Notes: generated from the sequence alone by a model not told the origin. A stretch of DNA of 64,000 nucleotides from Dysosmobacter sp. (GCA_022778785.1 JALFSO010000018.1:1-64000); one strand, 5' to 3'; shown: positions 1 to 8,848, counted from the stretch's first letter. Program-made: numbers and translations.

Positions 1-801
1 GGCCCCATTGGCTCCAAGGGTCCCGGCGAGACCCAGTTGGAAACGGACCGCCGCCATATCCACCGGAAAATCGACAAGCTGCGGGAGGACCTGGAGGATG
101 TCCGACGGGTCCGAAGCACCCAGCGGGACCGGCGCCGGAAAAACGAGATCCCCGTGGTGGCCATCGTGGGCTACACCAACGCGGGCAAATCCACCCTGCT
201 CAATCAGCTGACTGGGGCGGGCATCCCCGCCAACAACCGGCTGTTCGATACCCTGGATACCACCACCCGCCTGCTGACGGTCAGCGACACGCTGGATGTG
301 GTGATCTCCGATACTGTGGGCTTTATCCGCAAGCTCCCCCACCAGCTGGTGGAGGCATTCAAGGCCACACTGGAGGAACTGGAGTACGCCGATCTGCTGC
401 TCCACGTCATCGACGTGTCCAATCCGGACTGGCAGCAGCAGGCCCAGGTGGTGGAGAGCCTCATCACGGAGCTGGGGGCGGACCGGCTGCCCCGCATCAA
501 CGTGTTCAACAAGTGCGACTGTCTGCCGGTGGGCGAGATCATGCCCCACGGCGAGGACATCGTCACCATCTCCGCCCGTACCGGCGCGGGCGTGGACCAG
601 CTGCTGGAGAAGATCGACAAGCGGCTGGACAAGGGCTCCCGCCGGGTGACGCTCCACATCCCCTACGACAAGGGCGGCCTGCTGGACATGCTGTACCGGG
701 AGGCCAAGGTGGAGAGCGTCAGCTACTCCGAGACCACGGACGTGGTGGCGGTGTGCACGCCCAAAGTGCTGGGGCGGGTGGCGGAGTTCATCGAGATGTG
801 A
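1..801 (+). CDS. hflX: GTPase HflX, 3' part (5' end cut by window)
   Basis: The reading frame is open from base 1, so the N-terminal domain lies outside the window. The visible part begins in the HflX signature GPGETQLETDRR, runs through a short basic coiled-coil linker, then a G domain with Walker A GYTNAGKSTLLN, a DTVGF switch II motif and an NKCD base-recognition motif. The C-terminal domain ends in LGRVAEFIEM. HflX is a ribosome-associated GTPase that splits stalled or stressed ribosomes. The stop is followed within a few bases by the large palindromic repeat. Confidence 0.96.
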   Translation, partial: GPIGSKGPGETQLETDRRHIHRKIDKLREDLEDVRRVRSTQRDRRRKNEIPVVAIVGYTNAGKSTLLNQLTGAGIPANNRLFDTLDTTTRLLTVSDTLDVVISDTVGFIRKLPHQLVEAFKATLEELEYADLLLHVIDVSNPDWQQQAQVVESLITELGADRLPRINVFNKCDCLPVGEIMPHGEDIVTISARTGAGVDQLLEKIDKRLDKGSRRVTLHIPYDKGGLLDMLYREAKVESVSYSETTDVVAVCTPKVLGRVAEFIEM

Positions 802-805
802 GCGT

Positions 806-1500
806 TCTGCCGGGGAAGCCCGGCAGCTTTGCGGCTCCGTCGCAGGGCGGGACTTTTTTCCGTTGGCACGGGAGTGCCGGGGAAGCCCGGTAGATTCAAA
901 CCCCCCATTCTCTTTTTCCGTGGAAAAAGAGAATGCGCCTTTTGATGGTGTAAGAGAAAAAGGCTTGGCGGCGGCATTCCGGACTTCGTCCGGAACGCTC
1001 GCAGCGCCTGTTACGGGGGTTTTGGTCCGGCGGAAATCTGCGGGCTTTTGCCCATTCAACTAAATATGGCAGCTGCGGAAGTCGGGGTCCCGCCCGGATG
1101 ATCTGCCGTTCTCTTTTTGCTGCCGCACCCTGGCAGTTGCGGGAGTCTCCGGAAGCGCTTTTGACAATCTTTCGCAACCACCGGACTGCGGCAGCAAAAC
1201 AGGCGTAGAGAGCATCCGGGAGCACCCCCAGTTTCCGCAACTGCCATACGCGGTTGAGTGGAATGCAAGCCCTCAAGTCAGCACCTAATAGCTCCCGTAA
1301 AAGGCGAAAAAAGGCGTTTCAGGCGGAGCCTGAAATGCCGCCGCCCAAGCGTCTTTTTCTTCCACCGAGCGCGACGCATTCTTTTTCTCAAGAAGAAAAA
1401 GAATGGGGGGCGCAAAGCTGCCGGGCTTTCCCGGCACCCCCGTCCTGACGGAAAAAGGTTTTGCCCCGCGGCGGAGCCGCAAGCCTCCGGCCTTCGCCGG
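806..1500. repeat. Large imperfect palindrome (two inverted ~330-bp repeat units)
   Basis: The 781-bp gap between hflX and the next gene holds no convincing gene. Its two halves are imperfect reverse complements about a centre near 1157. Matching blocks are 828-905 with 1406-1490, 906-935 with 1377-1405, 966-1006 with about 1310-1355, 1066-1080 with about 1235-1250, and 1117-1129 with 1188-1200. Each half also has its own hairpins, for example 13-bp perfect arms at 906-918 and 923-935. It can be read as two tail-to-tail copies of one interspersed repeat. Short ORFs inside are not credible genes. Confidence 0.8.
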
Positions 1501-1582
1501 CATCCCCCGCGCCCCGGGACGGGGCGCACCATCGACCCCTGCGGGGAGAATTCCCGCAAAAATTCAACCAAGGAGCATTCCC

Positions 1583-2146
1583 ATGTCCAACGATGTGATC
1601 CTCCATACCCCCCGCATGATCCTGCGGCCCTTCACCGTTCAGGACACCTGCGACGTCTACGCCTATGCCCGGGACCCCCGGGTGGGCCCCATTGCTGGAT
1701 GGCCGGCCCATCAGAGCTACTTCGAGAGCTGGGACATCGTCCGGACGGTGTTCTCCCAGTCCGGCGTCTTCGCTATGGAGCTGCGGGAGAATCACAAGGT
1801 CATCGGCTCCATCGGCTTCGTGGGCGGCCACCCCGCCGGGGAGTTGCCGGACTGTCCCGATGATGAGATCGGCTACGCCCTCAGCGCCGCCTTCTGGGGC
1901 CGGGGGCTGGTGCCGGAGGCGCTGGAGGCGGTGCTGCGGTATGGCTTCACAGAGCTGGGACTGCGCCGGATCTGGTGCGCCCACTACGCGGGAAACTGGC
2001 GGTCCAAGCGGACCATGGAAAAATGCGGTTTCCGCTATCAGTTCGCCCGGACCACGGAGGTGGACCTGATGCGGGAGTTCCGGCAGACCTATTACTACTT
2101 ACTGACGGAGGAGGACTGGCGTGAGCGGGTACATCGTGCCGTTTGA
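1583..2146 (+). CDS. GNAT family N-acetyltransferase (RimJ/RimL-like)
   Basis: This 187-residue protein is predicted to move an acetyl group from acetyl-CoA to an amine; the substrate is unknown. It starts like RimJ/RimL relatives (TPRMILRPF, residues 9-17), has the central IGSIGF strand, and an acetyl-CoA loop WGRGLVPEAL near residues 105-114. The C-terminal NWRSKRTMEKCGF stretch is the usual motif B region. The ATG at 1583 was chosen because AAGGAG lies just upstream; the frame is open further 5', but that part lies in the repeat. It overlaps yigZ by 26 bases, suggesting cotranscription. Confidence 0.88.
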   Translation: MSNDVILHTPRMILRPFTVQDTCDVYAYARDPRVGPIAGWPAHQSYFESWDIVRTVFSQSGVFAMELRENHKVIGSIGFVGGHPAGELPDCPDDEIGYALSAAFWGRGLVPEALEAVLRYGFTELGLRRIWCAHYAGNWRSKRTMEKCGFRYQFARTTEVDLMREFRQTYYYLLTEEDWRERVHRAV

Positions 2147-2756
2147 GACGGCAGAGAGTGAGTTTACGGAGAAGCGGTCCCGGTTCATCAGCCACATCTG
2201 GCGGGTGGAGACGGAGGAGGAGGCCCGGTCCCGGATCGAAGAGATGAAGAAGAAATACTACGACGCCAGGCACAACTGCTGGTGCTACCTCCTCCACGAC
2301 GGCCCGGTGCGTTACTCCGACGACGGAGAGCCCCAAGGCACGGCGGGCCAGCCCATGCTGAACGTGTTCCAGCGGGAGGAGGTCACCAACGTCTGCTGCG
2401 TGGTGACCCGGTACTTCGGCGGCATCCTGCTGGGGGCCGGGGGGCTGACCCGGGCCTATGCCAAGGGCGCCAAGGACGCTCTGGACGCCGCCGGCATCTG
2501 CCGTATGAGCCTGTGGACAGAGTGGGAAATCCCCTGCACCTATCCCCTGTTCGAGCGGATGAAGCTGACGGTGGAGTCCTGCGGCGGCGTGGTCCGGGAT
2601 GCGGAGTACGGCGCGGACATCGTCCTCCACGCGGCGTTCCCCAGCGGCGGTGCGGAGCAGTTCGCCTCCCGGCTGACGGAGCTGTCCGCCGGACAGCTGG
2701 CCATGACGGCGGCGGGCGAGTCCTTCCTCCCAGGCCCCAGAGAGACGGCCCGGTGA
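2121..2756 (+). CDS. yigZ: YigZ/IMPACT family protein
   Basis: This 211-residue protein has the UPF0029/IMPACT fold. Visible motifs are RSRFISH near residue 19, DARHNCWCYLL at 48-58, SDDGEPQGTAGQPML at 66-80 and RYFGGILLGAGGL at 97-109. The C-terminal half is the DUF1949 domain. The molecular function is not established; eukaryotic IMPACT modulates the kinase GCN2. The GTG start is preceded by GGAGGAGG and lies inside the end of the acetyltransferase gene, so the two are probably translationally coupled. A GC-rich hairpin follows the stop. Confidence 0.92.
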   Translation: MSGYIVPFETAESEFTEKRSRFISHIWRVETEEEARSRIEEMKKKYYDARHNCWCYLLHDGPVRYSDDGEPQGTAGQPMLNVFQREEVTNVCCVVTRYFGGILLGAGGLTRAYAKGAKDALDAAGICRMSLWTEWEIPCTYPLFERMKLTVESCGGVVRDAEYGADIVLHAAFPSGGAEQFASRLTELSAGQLAMTAAGESFLPGPRETAR

Positions 2757-2782
2757 TCTCAGAATCAAAACATCCCATTGTC

Positions 2783-2824
2783 GGCGGCGCTGCCCATCCG
2801 GGCGGCGCCGCCGGTCTGTTTTCC
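2783..2824 (+). terminator. Rho-independent terminator after yigZ
   Basis: A 13-bp stem with one mismatch (2783-2795 with 2800-2812, four-base loop) is followed by GGTCTGTTTT. It separates yigZ from the SpoIVF-like pair. Confidence 0.65.
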
Positions 2825-2901
2825 GCCGGAAAACGGGCATATCCGCGCTGCCCGCCGCATAGAGTTTGACGATGATATGAATTCTTTGAGGAGGCGGAGA
2901 C

Positions 2902-3972
2902 ATGACGTCGAGGCAGGCGGGAAAACGGATCAGCGAGCTATCCCGGCGGCGGAAGCCGTCCGGGCCGCGTCCTTCGGTGCAGGGCAAACGGCAGGCGCCG
3001 CCGACGCCTGCGGAGAAACGGCGGATGACCCAGCTGGTGATCTGCGCTGCCGTGTTCGTCCTGCTGGTTGGGGTCAAGCTGCTGCTCCCCGGAAAGCTGG
3101 ACCGGGTACGGGAGTCAGTGTCCGGCGTCATGGACCGGAACATGGACGTGACAGAGGTGTTTTCCGCCGTGGGCCGCGCCATCTCCGGAGAGCGGAGCGT
3201 CCAGGATTCCCTGGGGGACGTGTATCAGGCCGTGTTCCATCCGGCGGAGGCAGTGGAGACCGCCGCGCCGGCGGACGGCGCGGCAGATCCCTCAGCGGCC
3301 ATGGAATCCCTGCGGGCCTTTGCCGACGGCACCGGCTCCGCCGACGGTTGGCTGCCCGACGATGGAGAGAGCACGTCCGGCGGCGCGGGGGAGGACACCG
3401 CCGCCTCCGCCAAGATCCTGAACGTGGGCGGTGAACCGGAGGCCGCATCCCCCGGGGACACCGGGACGGCGGACCAGGGCAGCGGCGGCCCCTCTCAGAC
3501 GGAGCATCTGGAGCTGTCCTATGTGACCTACTCCGGGGAGAATCTGCCGGACAACGTGAGCATGGAGCAGGCGGTACTGGGGTTTGACTACTGCACACCG
3601 GTATGCGGCTCCCTGACCTCCGGCTTCGGCTACCGCATCCATCCCATTGAGGGCGAGGAGGACTTCCACCACGGCGTGGACATCGCGGCGGACACCGGCA
3701 CGGCCATCCTCTGCTTTGCCGACGGCATGGTGACGGCGGTGGGCGAGAGCAGCAGCTACGGAAAATACTGCATCGTCCGGCACGACAACGGCTTTTCCAC
3801 GCTGTACGCCCATTGCAGCAAGGTGACGGCATCCTCCGACGCGTCGGTAAAGGAGGGTCAGAAGATCGCTGAGGTGGGTGAGACCGGCATGGCCACAGGT
3901 CCCCACCTCCACTTTGAGCTCCACGAGGAGGGCGTCTACCTGAATCCCATCTACTATGTCACCCTGGTATGA
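2902..3972 (+). CDS. spoIVFA: SpoIVFA-like membrane-anchored M23 (LytM) protein
   Basis: This 356-residue protein has a basic N-terminal tail, one transmembrane helix near residues 43-62, a long low-complexity Ala/Gly/Asp linker and a C-terminal LytM/M23 domain. It retains FGYRIHP, HHGVD and HLHFELH (about 334-340), so the zinc ligands of an active endopeptidase appear intact; Bacillus SpoIVFA has a degenerate domain. It overlaps a SpoIVFB-like intramembrane protease by 17 bases. That gene order suggests it tethers or regulates the protease in the outer forespore membrane. A SpoIIQ-like or general M23 role is the alternative. The start has a GGAGGCGGAG ribosome site. Confidence 0.75.
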   Translation: MTSRQAGKRISELSRRRKPSGPRPSVQGKRQAPPTPAEKRRMTQLVICAAVFVLLVGVKLLLPGKLDRVRESVSGVMDRNMDVTEVFSAVGRAISGERSVQDSLGDVYQAVFHPAEAVETAAPADGAADPSAAMESLRAFADGTGSADGWLPDDGESTSGGAGEDTAASAKILNVGGEPEAASPGDTGTADQGSGGPSQTEHLELSYVTYSGENLPDNVSMEQAVLGFDYCTPVCGSLTSGFGYRIHPIEGEEDFHHGVDIAADTGTAILCFADGMVTAVGESSSYGKYCIVRHDNGFSTLYAHCSKVTASSDASVKEGQKIAEVGETGMATGPHLHFELHEEGVYLNPIYYVTLV

Positions 3973-4552
3973 CCGGCGGGTCTGGGGTCTGCTGGGCTTC
4001 GGTCTGATGACGGCCTGGTTCTGCCTGATGAACGGCCCTCTGGCCACGGTGGTGCTGATGGGGGCGGCGGCGGTCCATGAGCTGGGACATCTGGCGGTCC
4101 TGCGGCTGCTGGGCGGCCGGACCGGGTCCTTCACGCTGTCTCCCTTCGGCGCGGTGATACGGGCGGCGGGCGTGGGCCTGACCTATCCCCGGGAGCTGCT
4201 GGCGGTGCTGGCGGGACCGGCGGTCAACCTGCTGTGCGCGGCCCTGCTGGCGGCGGTACCGGCTCGTCCGGACTGGGCTGTCACGGCCGCGGGAGCCAGT
4301 GCGGCCCTGGGCCTGTTCAATCTGCTGCCGGCGGCGCCGCTGGACGGCTGGCGGATGCTCCAGCTCCTGCTGTGCTGGACGGCGGGTCCGGACCGGGGGA
4401 CGTGCTGGGCGGCGGCCATCGGCGCGGCGGGCGCCCTGCTTCTGGCGGGCAGTCTGCTGTGGATGATGGCCGCCAGCGGCGGCAATCTGTGGCTCCTGCC
4501 GGCAGTCCTGGGGACGGGGATCGGCGGCATCCGCAGCGCCCTGCGGTCGTAG
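3956..4552 (+). CDS. spoIVFB: SpoIVFB-like M50 intramembrane metalloprotease
   Basis: This 198-residue polytopic membrane protein has the zinc motif HELGH at residues 41-45 and the third ligand motif NLLPAAPLDGWR, with Asp130. This is the layout of the SpoIVFB/site-2-protease family. In Bacillus SpoIVFB cuts pro-sigma-K in the mother cell; no CBS domain is visible here and the protein is short. It follows the M23 gene with a 17-base overlap, so the two probably work together in sporulation. The target is inferred, not shown. Confidence 0.82.
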   Translation: MSPWYDRRVWGLLGFGLMTAWFCLMNGPLATVVLMGAAAVHELGHLAVLRLLGGRTGSFTLSPFGAVIRAAGVGLTYPRELLAVLAGPAVNLLCAALLAAVPARPDWAVTAAGASAALGLFNLLPAAPLDGWRMLQLLLCWTAGPDRGTCWAAAIGAAGALLLAGSLLWMMAASGGNLWLLPAVLGTGIGGIRSALRS

Positions 4553-4585
4553 CGGGGTGCGTCCCAAGACATGGATCTGTTAAAA

Positions 4586-4620
4586 AACAGGCGGGCTTCC
4601 AACATGGAAGCCCGCCTGTT
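4586..4620 (-). terminator. Terminator between convergent genes
   Basis: Perfect 15-bp arms (4586-4600 with 4606-4620) enclose a five-base loop. On the minus strand the stem is followed by a run of T, making it a strong terminator for the leftward block; it may also stop spoIVFB transcription. Confidence 0.85.
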
Positions 4621-4649
4621 CTGCGTTCACTTGTCAAATTTGCGGACGG

Positions 4650-5192
4650 TCACTGCCGCGGAAGCAGCTCATGGCCCCGTTCGCACAGGCGGTAGATCTC
4701 CTCCAGCTTTTCCTCGATCAGCGGAGCGATCCGGGCGTTCTTCCGGTGTACCCGGCTGCGATAGAGAAAGACCGGCGCAGCCCAGCCCGCAAAAGCCGGG
4801 ATGGCCAGCAGGACGCAGGCCGTTACATGGGGCGGCTGTGCGGTCACCGCAAATACCGACGCGGCCATGAAGGCCGTACACACCAACCCCACGGCGAGAG
4901 CCAAAGCCATCGGCCCGGCGGTCTTGGCCCGCTCCAGGGCCTCGATCTCCTTGGCGCAGGCGTCGAAGTTGCGCTGGAGCCGGGTCAGTTCCGCCTTGTT
5001 GACGATGTGGCGGTCCCGTCTTAAGGTGACGGTGATCATGCCGCTCTGCCGGCGCTGGGGCGCGTTTTTGTCCGGCTCCCAGCCGAAGTTCTCATAGGCG
5101 TCCAGATACAGGGAGAACTTGTCAGCGGGAGCGGTCAGTTCCCTGTACTCATAGCCCACGAAATCGTGGGGGCTCTTTGTGAACTCACTCAT
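4650..5192 (-). CDS. Small two-helix membrane protein of unknown function
   Basis: I do not recognise this 180-residue protein. The N-terminal half (1-85) is soluble and charged. Two hydrophobic helices lie near residues 92-114 and 122-142, followed by a basic and charged tail likely in the cytoplasm. It is the last gene of the two-component block and overlaps the histidine kinase by four bases (ATGA), so it is probably cotranscribed and may belong to the same response. A strong terminator follows. Confidence 0.8.
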   Translation of the reverse strand: MSEFTKSPHDFVGYEYRELTAPADKFSLYLDAYENFGWEPDKNAPQRRQSGMITVTLRRDRHIVNKAELTRLQRNFDACAKEIEALERAKTAGPMALALAVGLVCTAFMAASVFAVTAQPPHVTACVLLAIPAFAGWAAPVFLYRSRVHRKNARIAPLIEEKLEEIYRLCERGHELLPRQ

Positions 5193-6256
5193 GCTTCCCT
5201 CGTTTCTCTCACCGGCAGGCGGATTGTAAATGTGGAGCCCTCCCCTGATCTGCTGGTGACGGCAATGGTGCCGCCGGAGATCTGCAGGATCCGGCGGGCC
5301 AGTGCCAGACCCAGGCCGTTTCCGGACGTGGCGTGGGAGGTGTCGCCCTGGTAAAACTTCTCAAAGATGCGGGCCATGGTCTCCGGCGTCATGCCGCAGC
5401 CCGTATCGGACACTGTGACCACCACGGCGTCTTCCTCCGTGGTCTGGGTCAGCCGGACGGTGCCGCCCGCCGGCGTGAACTTCAACGCGTTGGACAGCAG
5501 ATTGTTCCAGACGATCTCCATCATCTCCCGGTCCGCGTTGACGATGGCCCGGTCCTCCGTCTCAAATTCCAGCTCAATGTTTTTCTTCTCCCAGACGTCC
5601 TCATACAGCAGTACGCACTCGCTGAGCTGGGCGCACAGGTCATAGGGCTGTACCATGGGCTTGATGACCTGATTCTCCAGCTTGTTCAGTTTCAGGATAT
5701 TCATGACCAGGTCCGACAGGCGCCTGACATTGCTGAGGATGCCGTCCAGACACTCCTCCCGCTCTGTTTCGGACAGTCTGCCGCTTTTCAGCAGCTGGGC
5801 GTCGTTAGAGATCACCGCCAGGGGCGTCTTGATCTCATGGGAGACGTTGGAGACGAAGTCCGTCTTCATGGTCTCGATGCTGCCCAGCTCCGCCACCATC
5901 TTGTTGAAATCCAGGATCATCAGGTCCAGGTAATCCAGCTTGTCCGTCGTGTGGAATGTGGGCACATACACGGAGAAATCCCCCTGAGCCACCTTCTCCG
6001 TGGCCTTCGCCAGCTCCCGCACCGGCCGCTCGTAGGTCCTGACCACCTGGACACGGGTAAAGACCGTCAGGCACAGCGCCACCAACGCCCAGTAGAGCAT
6101 GGGGATCACCGACGCGGTGACGGAGGACCGCACGTACCGGTTGACGAAGACGATCAATCCGGTGTGGATGCCGGACATCACCAGAAGGATGCCGAAAAAG
6201 ATAAAGAACAGCGACAGCGGAAATCTGGAGCGTCTGAACCGGTCCTCTCTCGTCAT
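5189..6256 (-). CDS. Sensor histidine kinase (HAMP, short sensor)
   Basis: This 355-residue membrane kinase has two helices (about 13-38 and 48-68) with almost no extracellular loop, then a HAMP-like region. The phosphoacceptor is His140 in VSHEIKTPLAV. The ATPase domain shows the N box (NNLLSNALKF), G1 (VSDTGCGM), F box (IFEKFYQG) and G2 (GNGLGLALA). Such kinases without a sensor domain often read membrane state or a partner membrane protein. It overlaps both its neighbours by four bases, and the upstream gene is the frameshifted response regulator, its presumed partner. Confidence 0.93.
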   Translation of the reverse strand: MTREDRFRRSRFPLSLFFIFFGILLVMSGIHTGLIVFVNRYVRSSVTASVIPMLYWALVALCLTVFTRVQVVRTYERPVRELAKATEKVAQGDFSVYVPTFHTTDKLDYLDLMILDFNKMVAELGSIETMKTDFVSNVSHEIKTPLAVISNDAQLLKSGRLSETEREECLDGILSNVRRLSDLVMNILKLNKLENQVIKPMVQPYDLCAQLSECVLLYEDVWEKKNIELEFETEDRAIVNADREMMEIVWNNLLSNALKFTPAGGTVRLTQTTEEDAVVVTVSDTGCGMTPETMARIFEKFYQGDTSHATSGNGLGLALARRILQISGGTIAVTSRSGEGSTFTIRLPVRETREA

Positions 6257-6922
6257 TTCAGCACCGCCTTATAGCCCAGGCCCCGGACAGTTTTGATCTC
6301 GAAGCCGCCGCAGATGGAGCACTTGTCCCGCAGCTTGGTGATGTAGACGTCCACCGCCCGCAGGCTGGTGTCGCTCTCCAGGCCCCAGAACTCGTCCATC
6401 AGCTGAGAGCGGGAGAAGGTGTGATTGGGATAGGACAGCAGCTTGTAGAGGATGTTGAACTCCCGGGTAGTCACCGGCACCTCGGCGCCGTCCACCTCGG
6501 CGGTCATGGCCGGCGTTCAGGGTCAGATTGCCCACGGTGATCCTGCGGCTGGCTTCGATGTTGGCCCGGCGCAGCAGCGCCCGCACCCGCATCAGCAGTT
6601 CGCTGAAATCAATGGGCTTGACCATGTAGTCGTCGATGCCCAAATCGAAGCCCTTCTGTTTGGCGGGCAGGTCGTCCCGGGCGCTCATGAACAGAATGGG
6701 CACCGTCTTATTCAGCCCCCGCACGGTCCCGGCAAACTCAAACCCATCGGTCCCCGGCATCATGATGTCGGAGATGATGAGGTCATACAGGCTCCCGTAC
6801 ATGGCGTCATAGGCGCTGTCCGCGCTGAGGCAGCCCTTGGCCTGGTAGCCGCTGTCGTTGAGATAGGTGCAGACGCTCCGGTTCAGGTTCGCGTGATCGT
6901 CCACCACTAGAATCCGGATCAT
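6253..6922 (-). pseudogene. OmpR-type response regulator, frameshifted
   Basis: The receiver domain starts at 6922 and is normal: MIRILVVDDH, phosphoacceptor Asp52 in SDIMMPG and Lys101 in VKP. Near 6508-6515 the frame breaks, after NLTLNA. The winged-helix DNA-binding domain (VTTREFNILYKLL, RAVDVYITKLRDK, VRGLGYK) continues in another frame down to 6253. Removing one base from the GG/CC run at the break would join them. The downstream part has its own ATG at 6507. This is either an assembly error or a real lesion that splits the regulator. The gene overlaps the kinase by four bases. Confidence 0.85.
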
Positions 6923-7800
6923 CTTCGGTCCTCCTGTTGATCGCTTTTTAGTATCCGCCCTGCCCTGACCACCATGGATATGGCGATGGCCAGCACAAGT
7001 ACGCAGACCACCAGAGCTGTCATGGCGGTCATGAACTCCCGGGACTCCATCTCCCCGCCGAAGCGGTTGACCATGGCGGTCTCCAGAGAGAACATGGCCA
7101 CCAGCGCGGTGGTCAGGTTCACTGCCTTCGCCGCCGACAGAACAGGGCTTCTGAACTTCCGGTACTTCACCATGTTGACGCCGGAGAGGATCAGGCAGTA
7201 AAAGGCGTAGAAGCCCATGGCGAAGATCAGGCTCCCCGGATAGTCATAGCTCTGGCCCTTGCGCACGATCTGCACCGCGATGCCGCCCAGCGCGATGTCC
7301 AGGATCATCAGCAGGACGCCGGTGGTCCGGTAGGCCCGCAGTTCCCGTCTCCGGTCCGTCCCGCCGCCGGAGGCGGGGGCCTGCCGGATCAGGTTCCATC
7401 GTACGCCGCACAGCAGGATGTAATAGAAGGCCAGCGCTCCCTCCCAGAAGGACGACCCGATCACGGCGCTCACCAGTCTGAAACCGGCATAGAACAGGCT
7501 CACCAGTAACGAGACCCGAAGCCCCGTCCGCACGCGGAAAAATGCGTCGGTCAGATAGCGGTTGGTGATGGGCGTTGCATACAGCTTCCGCCGGATGGAC
7601 TTCCCCGCCAGGACCGCCCCCGCCACGGTGACGGTCAGGGCATAGGCGGACAGCACGTAGGCCGCATACGCAAGGGGCGTATCCTCAAGTCCCCGCGCAA
7701 ACGTCAGGAACAGCAGCACACCGCCCAGCACATCCAATGAGAGGACCCACAGCAGGCCGGGATACAGCAGTTTTTTCCAGTTTGACCGGACGCCGGTCAT
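6919..7800 (-). CDS. Polytopic membrane protein of unknown function
   Basis: This protein of about 293 residues has roughly eight hydrophobic segments and no domain that I recognise. The ATG at 7800 was chosen because GGAGG lies about eight bases upstream; the open frame extends to 7854 without a ribosome site. It lies between a TetR regulator and the response regulator, and overlaps the latter by four bases. It may be the membrane partner sensed by the short histidine kinase, or a transport component; both ideas rest only on position. Confidence 0.78.
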   Translation of the reverse strand: MTGVRSNWKKLLYPGLLWVLSLDVLGGVLLFLTFARGLEDTPLAYAAYVLSAYALTVTVAGAVLAGKSIRRKLYATPITNRYLTDAFFRVRTGLRVSLLVSLFYAGFRLVSAVIGSSFWEGALAFYYILLCGVRWNLIRQAPASGGGTDRRRELRAYRTTGVLLMILDIALGGIAVQIVRKGQSYDYPGSLIFAMGFYAFYCLILSGVNMVKYRKFRSPVLSAAKAVNLTTALVAMFSLETAMVNRFGGEMESREFMTAMTALVVCVLVLAIAISMVVRAGRILKSDQQEDRR

Positions 7801-7900
7801 GGCGATGCACCTCCACAGAGCGGCAGCAGCCGTTATGGTTCTGTACCATACCACAGGATTGTTTGAGTTTTGTTAAAATCCGGGGCGTCTGAAAAATTTT

Positions 7901-8464
7901 CTACAGCAGCTCCGTCTCCGGCAGGCAGTTCCGCAGGATAGCGCACAGCGCCTCCGGCGTCTCCCGGCAGCCGTCCTCCACCCATTTCCGGAGGACGGAG
8001 GTGAAGCCCGCCTGATAAAAAGTCAGATAGTACAGCATGGCGTCCTCGTCCGTCACGCCCCGCCGGCGGCATTGGGGCTTTACCACGGACTCCCACAGTT
8101 GGCCGAAGCCCTCCTCCAGCGGAAATCGGACCCGGTGACGCAGACAGATCCGGTAAAAGTTTCTGTTTTTCCCGATGTGCCGGAGAAAGTGGATCAGCAG
8201 ATCCCGATGGAATACGTTCTCCGGCCGGACCCCCTGCTCCCGGAGGGTCTCAGACAGCTCCCGGCGGATCTGCCGCTCCACCTGTTCCATCAGATCGTAA
8301 ATATCCTCGTAATGGGCGTAAAAGGTGGTGCGGTGAATGTCCGCCTCCTTGCAGATGTCCATGACGGTGACATCCTCCAGCTCCTGGTCCTCCATGAGCT
8401 TCATCAATGCGTCCCGGATCTTTTTCTCTGAATCCCGGTACCGTTGGTTGTTTTTGGTGTTCAT
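7901..8464 (-). CDS. TetR/AcrR family transcriptional regulator
   Basis: This protein of about 187 residues has an N-terminal TetR helix-turn-helix (VTVMDICKEADIHRTTFYAHY). The helical C-terminal domain resembles the TetR_C set found in DhaS-like regulators. The ATG at 8464 follows GGAGGAG; the frame is open to 8506 but without a better site. Two inverted repeats just upstream are candidate autoregulatory operators. The membrane protein gene and two-component genes follow in the same direction and may be its targets. Confidence 0.9.
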   Translation of the reverse strand: MNTKNNQRYRDSEKKIRDALMKLMEDQELEDVTVMDICKEADIHRTTFYAHYEDIYDLMEQVERQIRRELSETLREQGVRPENVFHRDLLIHFLRHIGKNRNFYRICLRHRVRFPLEEGFGQLWESVVKPQCRRRGVTDEDAMLYYLTFYQAGFTSVLRKWVEDGCRETPEALCAILRNCLPETELL

Positions 8465-8487
8465 GGTGTTCTCCTCCGCGCGCATCG

Positions 8488-8547
8488 GTTCTGTATAACA
8501 GAACAATCGTCAGCAAAAGCAGTCTGCTGTTTTGTTGATCAAAACAG
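8488..8547. promoter_or_regulatory. Two inverted repeats upstream of the tetR gene
   Basis: GTTCTG-N5-CAGAAC (8488-8504) and CTGTTTT-N7-AAAACAG (8527-8547) have perfect arms. Their position directly upstream of a TetR-type gene suggests operators. No confident -35/-10 pair was seen here. Confidence 0.5.
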
Positions 8548-8586
8548 CGTTCTTTTTTGGATACCGGCATGCGCAATGAAAAATAA

Positions 8587-8613
8587 ATCCAGTCAGATAA
8601 AATCTGACTGGAT
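8587..8613 (-). terminator. Terminator after rpmE
   Basis: Perfect 12-bp arms (8587-8598 with 8602-8613) have a three-base loop. On the minus strand the stem is followed by a T-rich tract. Confidence 0.85.
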
Positions 8614-8644
8614 TCATTCATACACATGAGCGCTCTTTCAGGAC

Positions 8645-8848
8645 TTACTTGTCCAGACCGAACTTCTTGTTGAACTTGGCCACGCGTCCGCCGGTATCGA
8701 CCAGCTTCTGCTTGCCCGTGAAGAAGGGGTGACACTTAGAGCAGACTTCCACCTTGATATCCTTCTTGGTAGAACCTGTCTCAATCACATTACCGCAGGC
8801 GCAAGTAATCGTAGTCTGCTGATAATTGGGATGGATTCCTTCCTTCAT
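8645..8848 (-). CDS. rpmE: 50S ribosomal protein L31 (zinc-binding type)
   Basis: This 67-residue protein is full length for L31. It keeps the four cysteines of the zinc-binding (C+) form: Cys16 and Cys18 (CAC) and Cys36 and Cys39 (CSKC). L31 sits at the central protuberance and bridges the subunits; in Bacillus the zinc-bound form is exchanged for a paralogue when zinc is short. It has its own promoter and terminator. Confidence 0.98.
   Translation of the reverse strand: MKEGIHPNYQQTTITCACGNVIETGSTKKDIKVEVCSKCHPFFTGKQKLVDTGGRVAKFNKKFGLDK

Noticed and set aside
1258..1863. Open frames inside the large palindrome
   Set aside because: They are compositionally odd, run into the acetyltransferase gene in the wrong frame and have no homology that I recognise.
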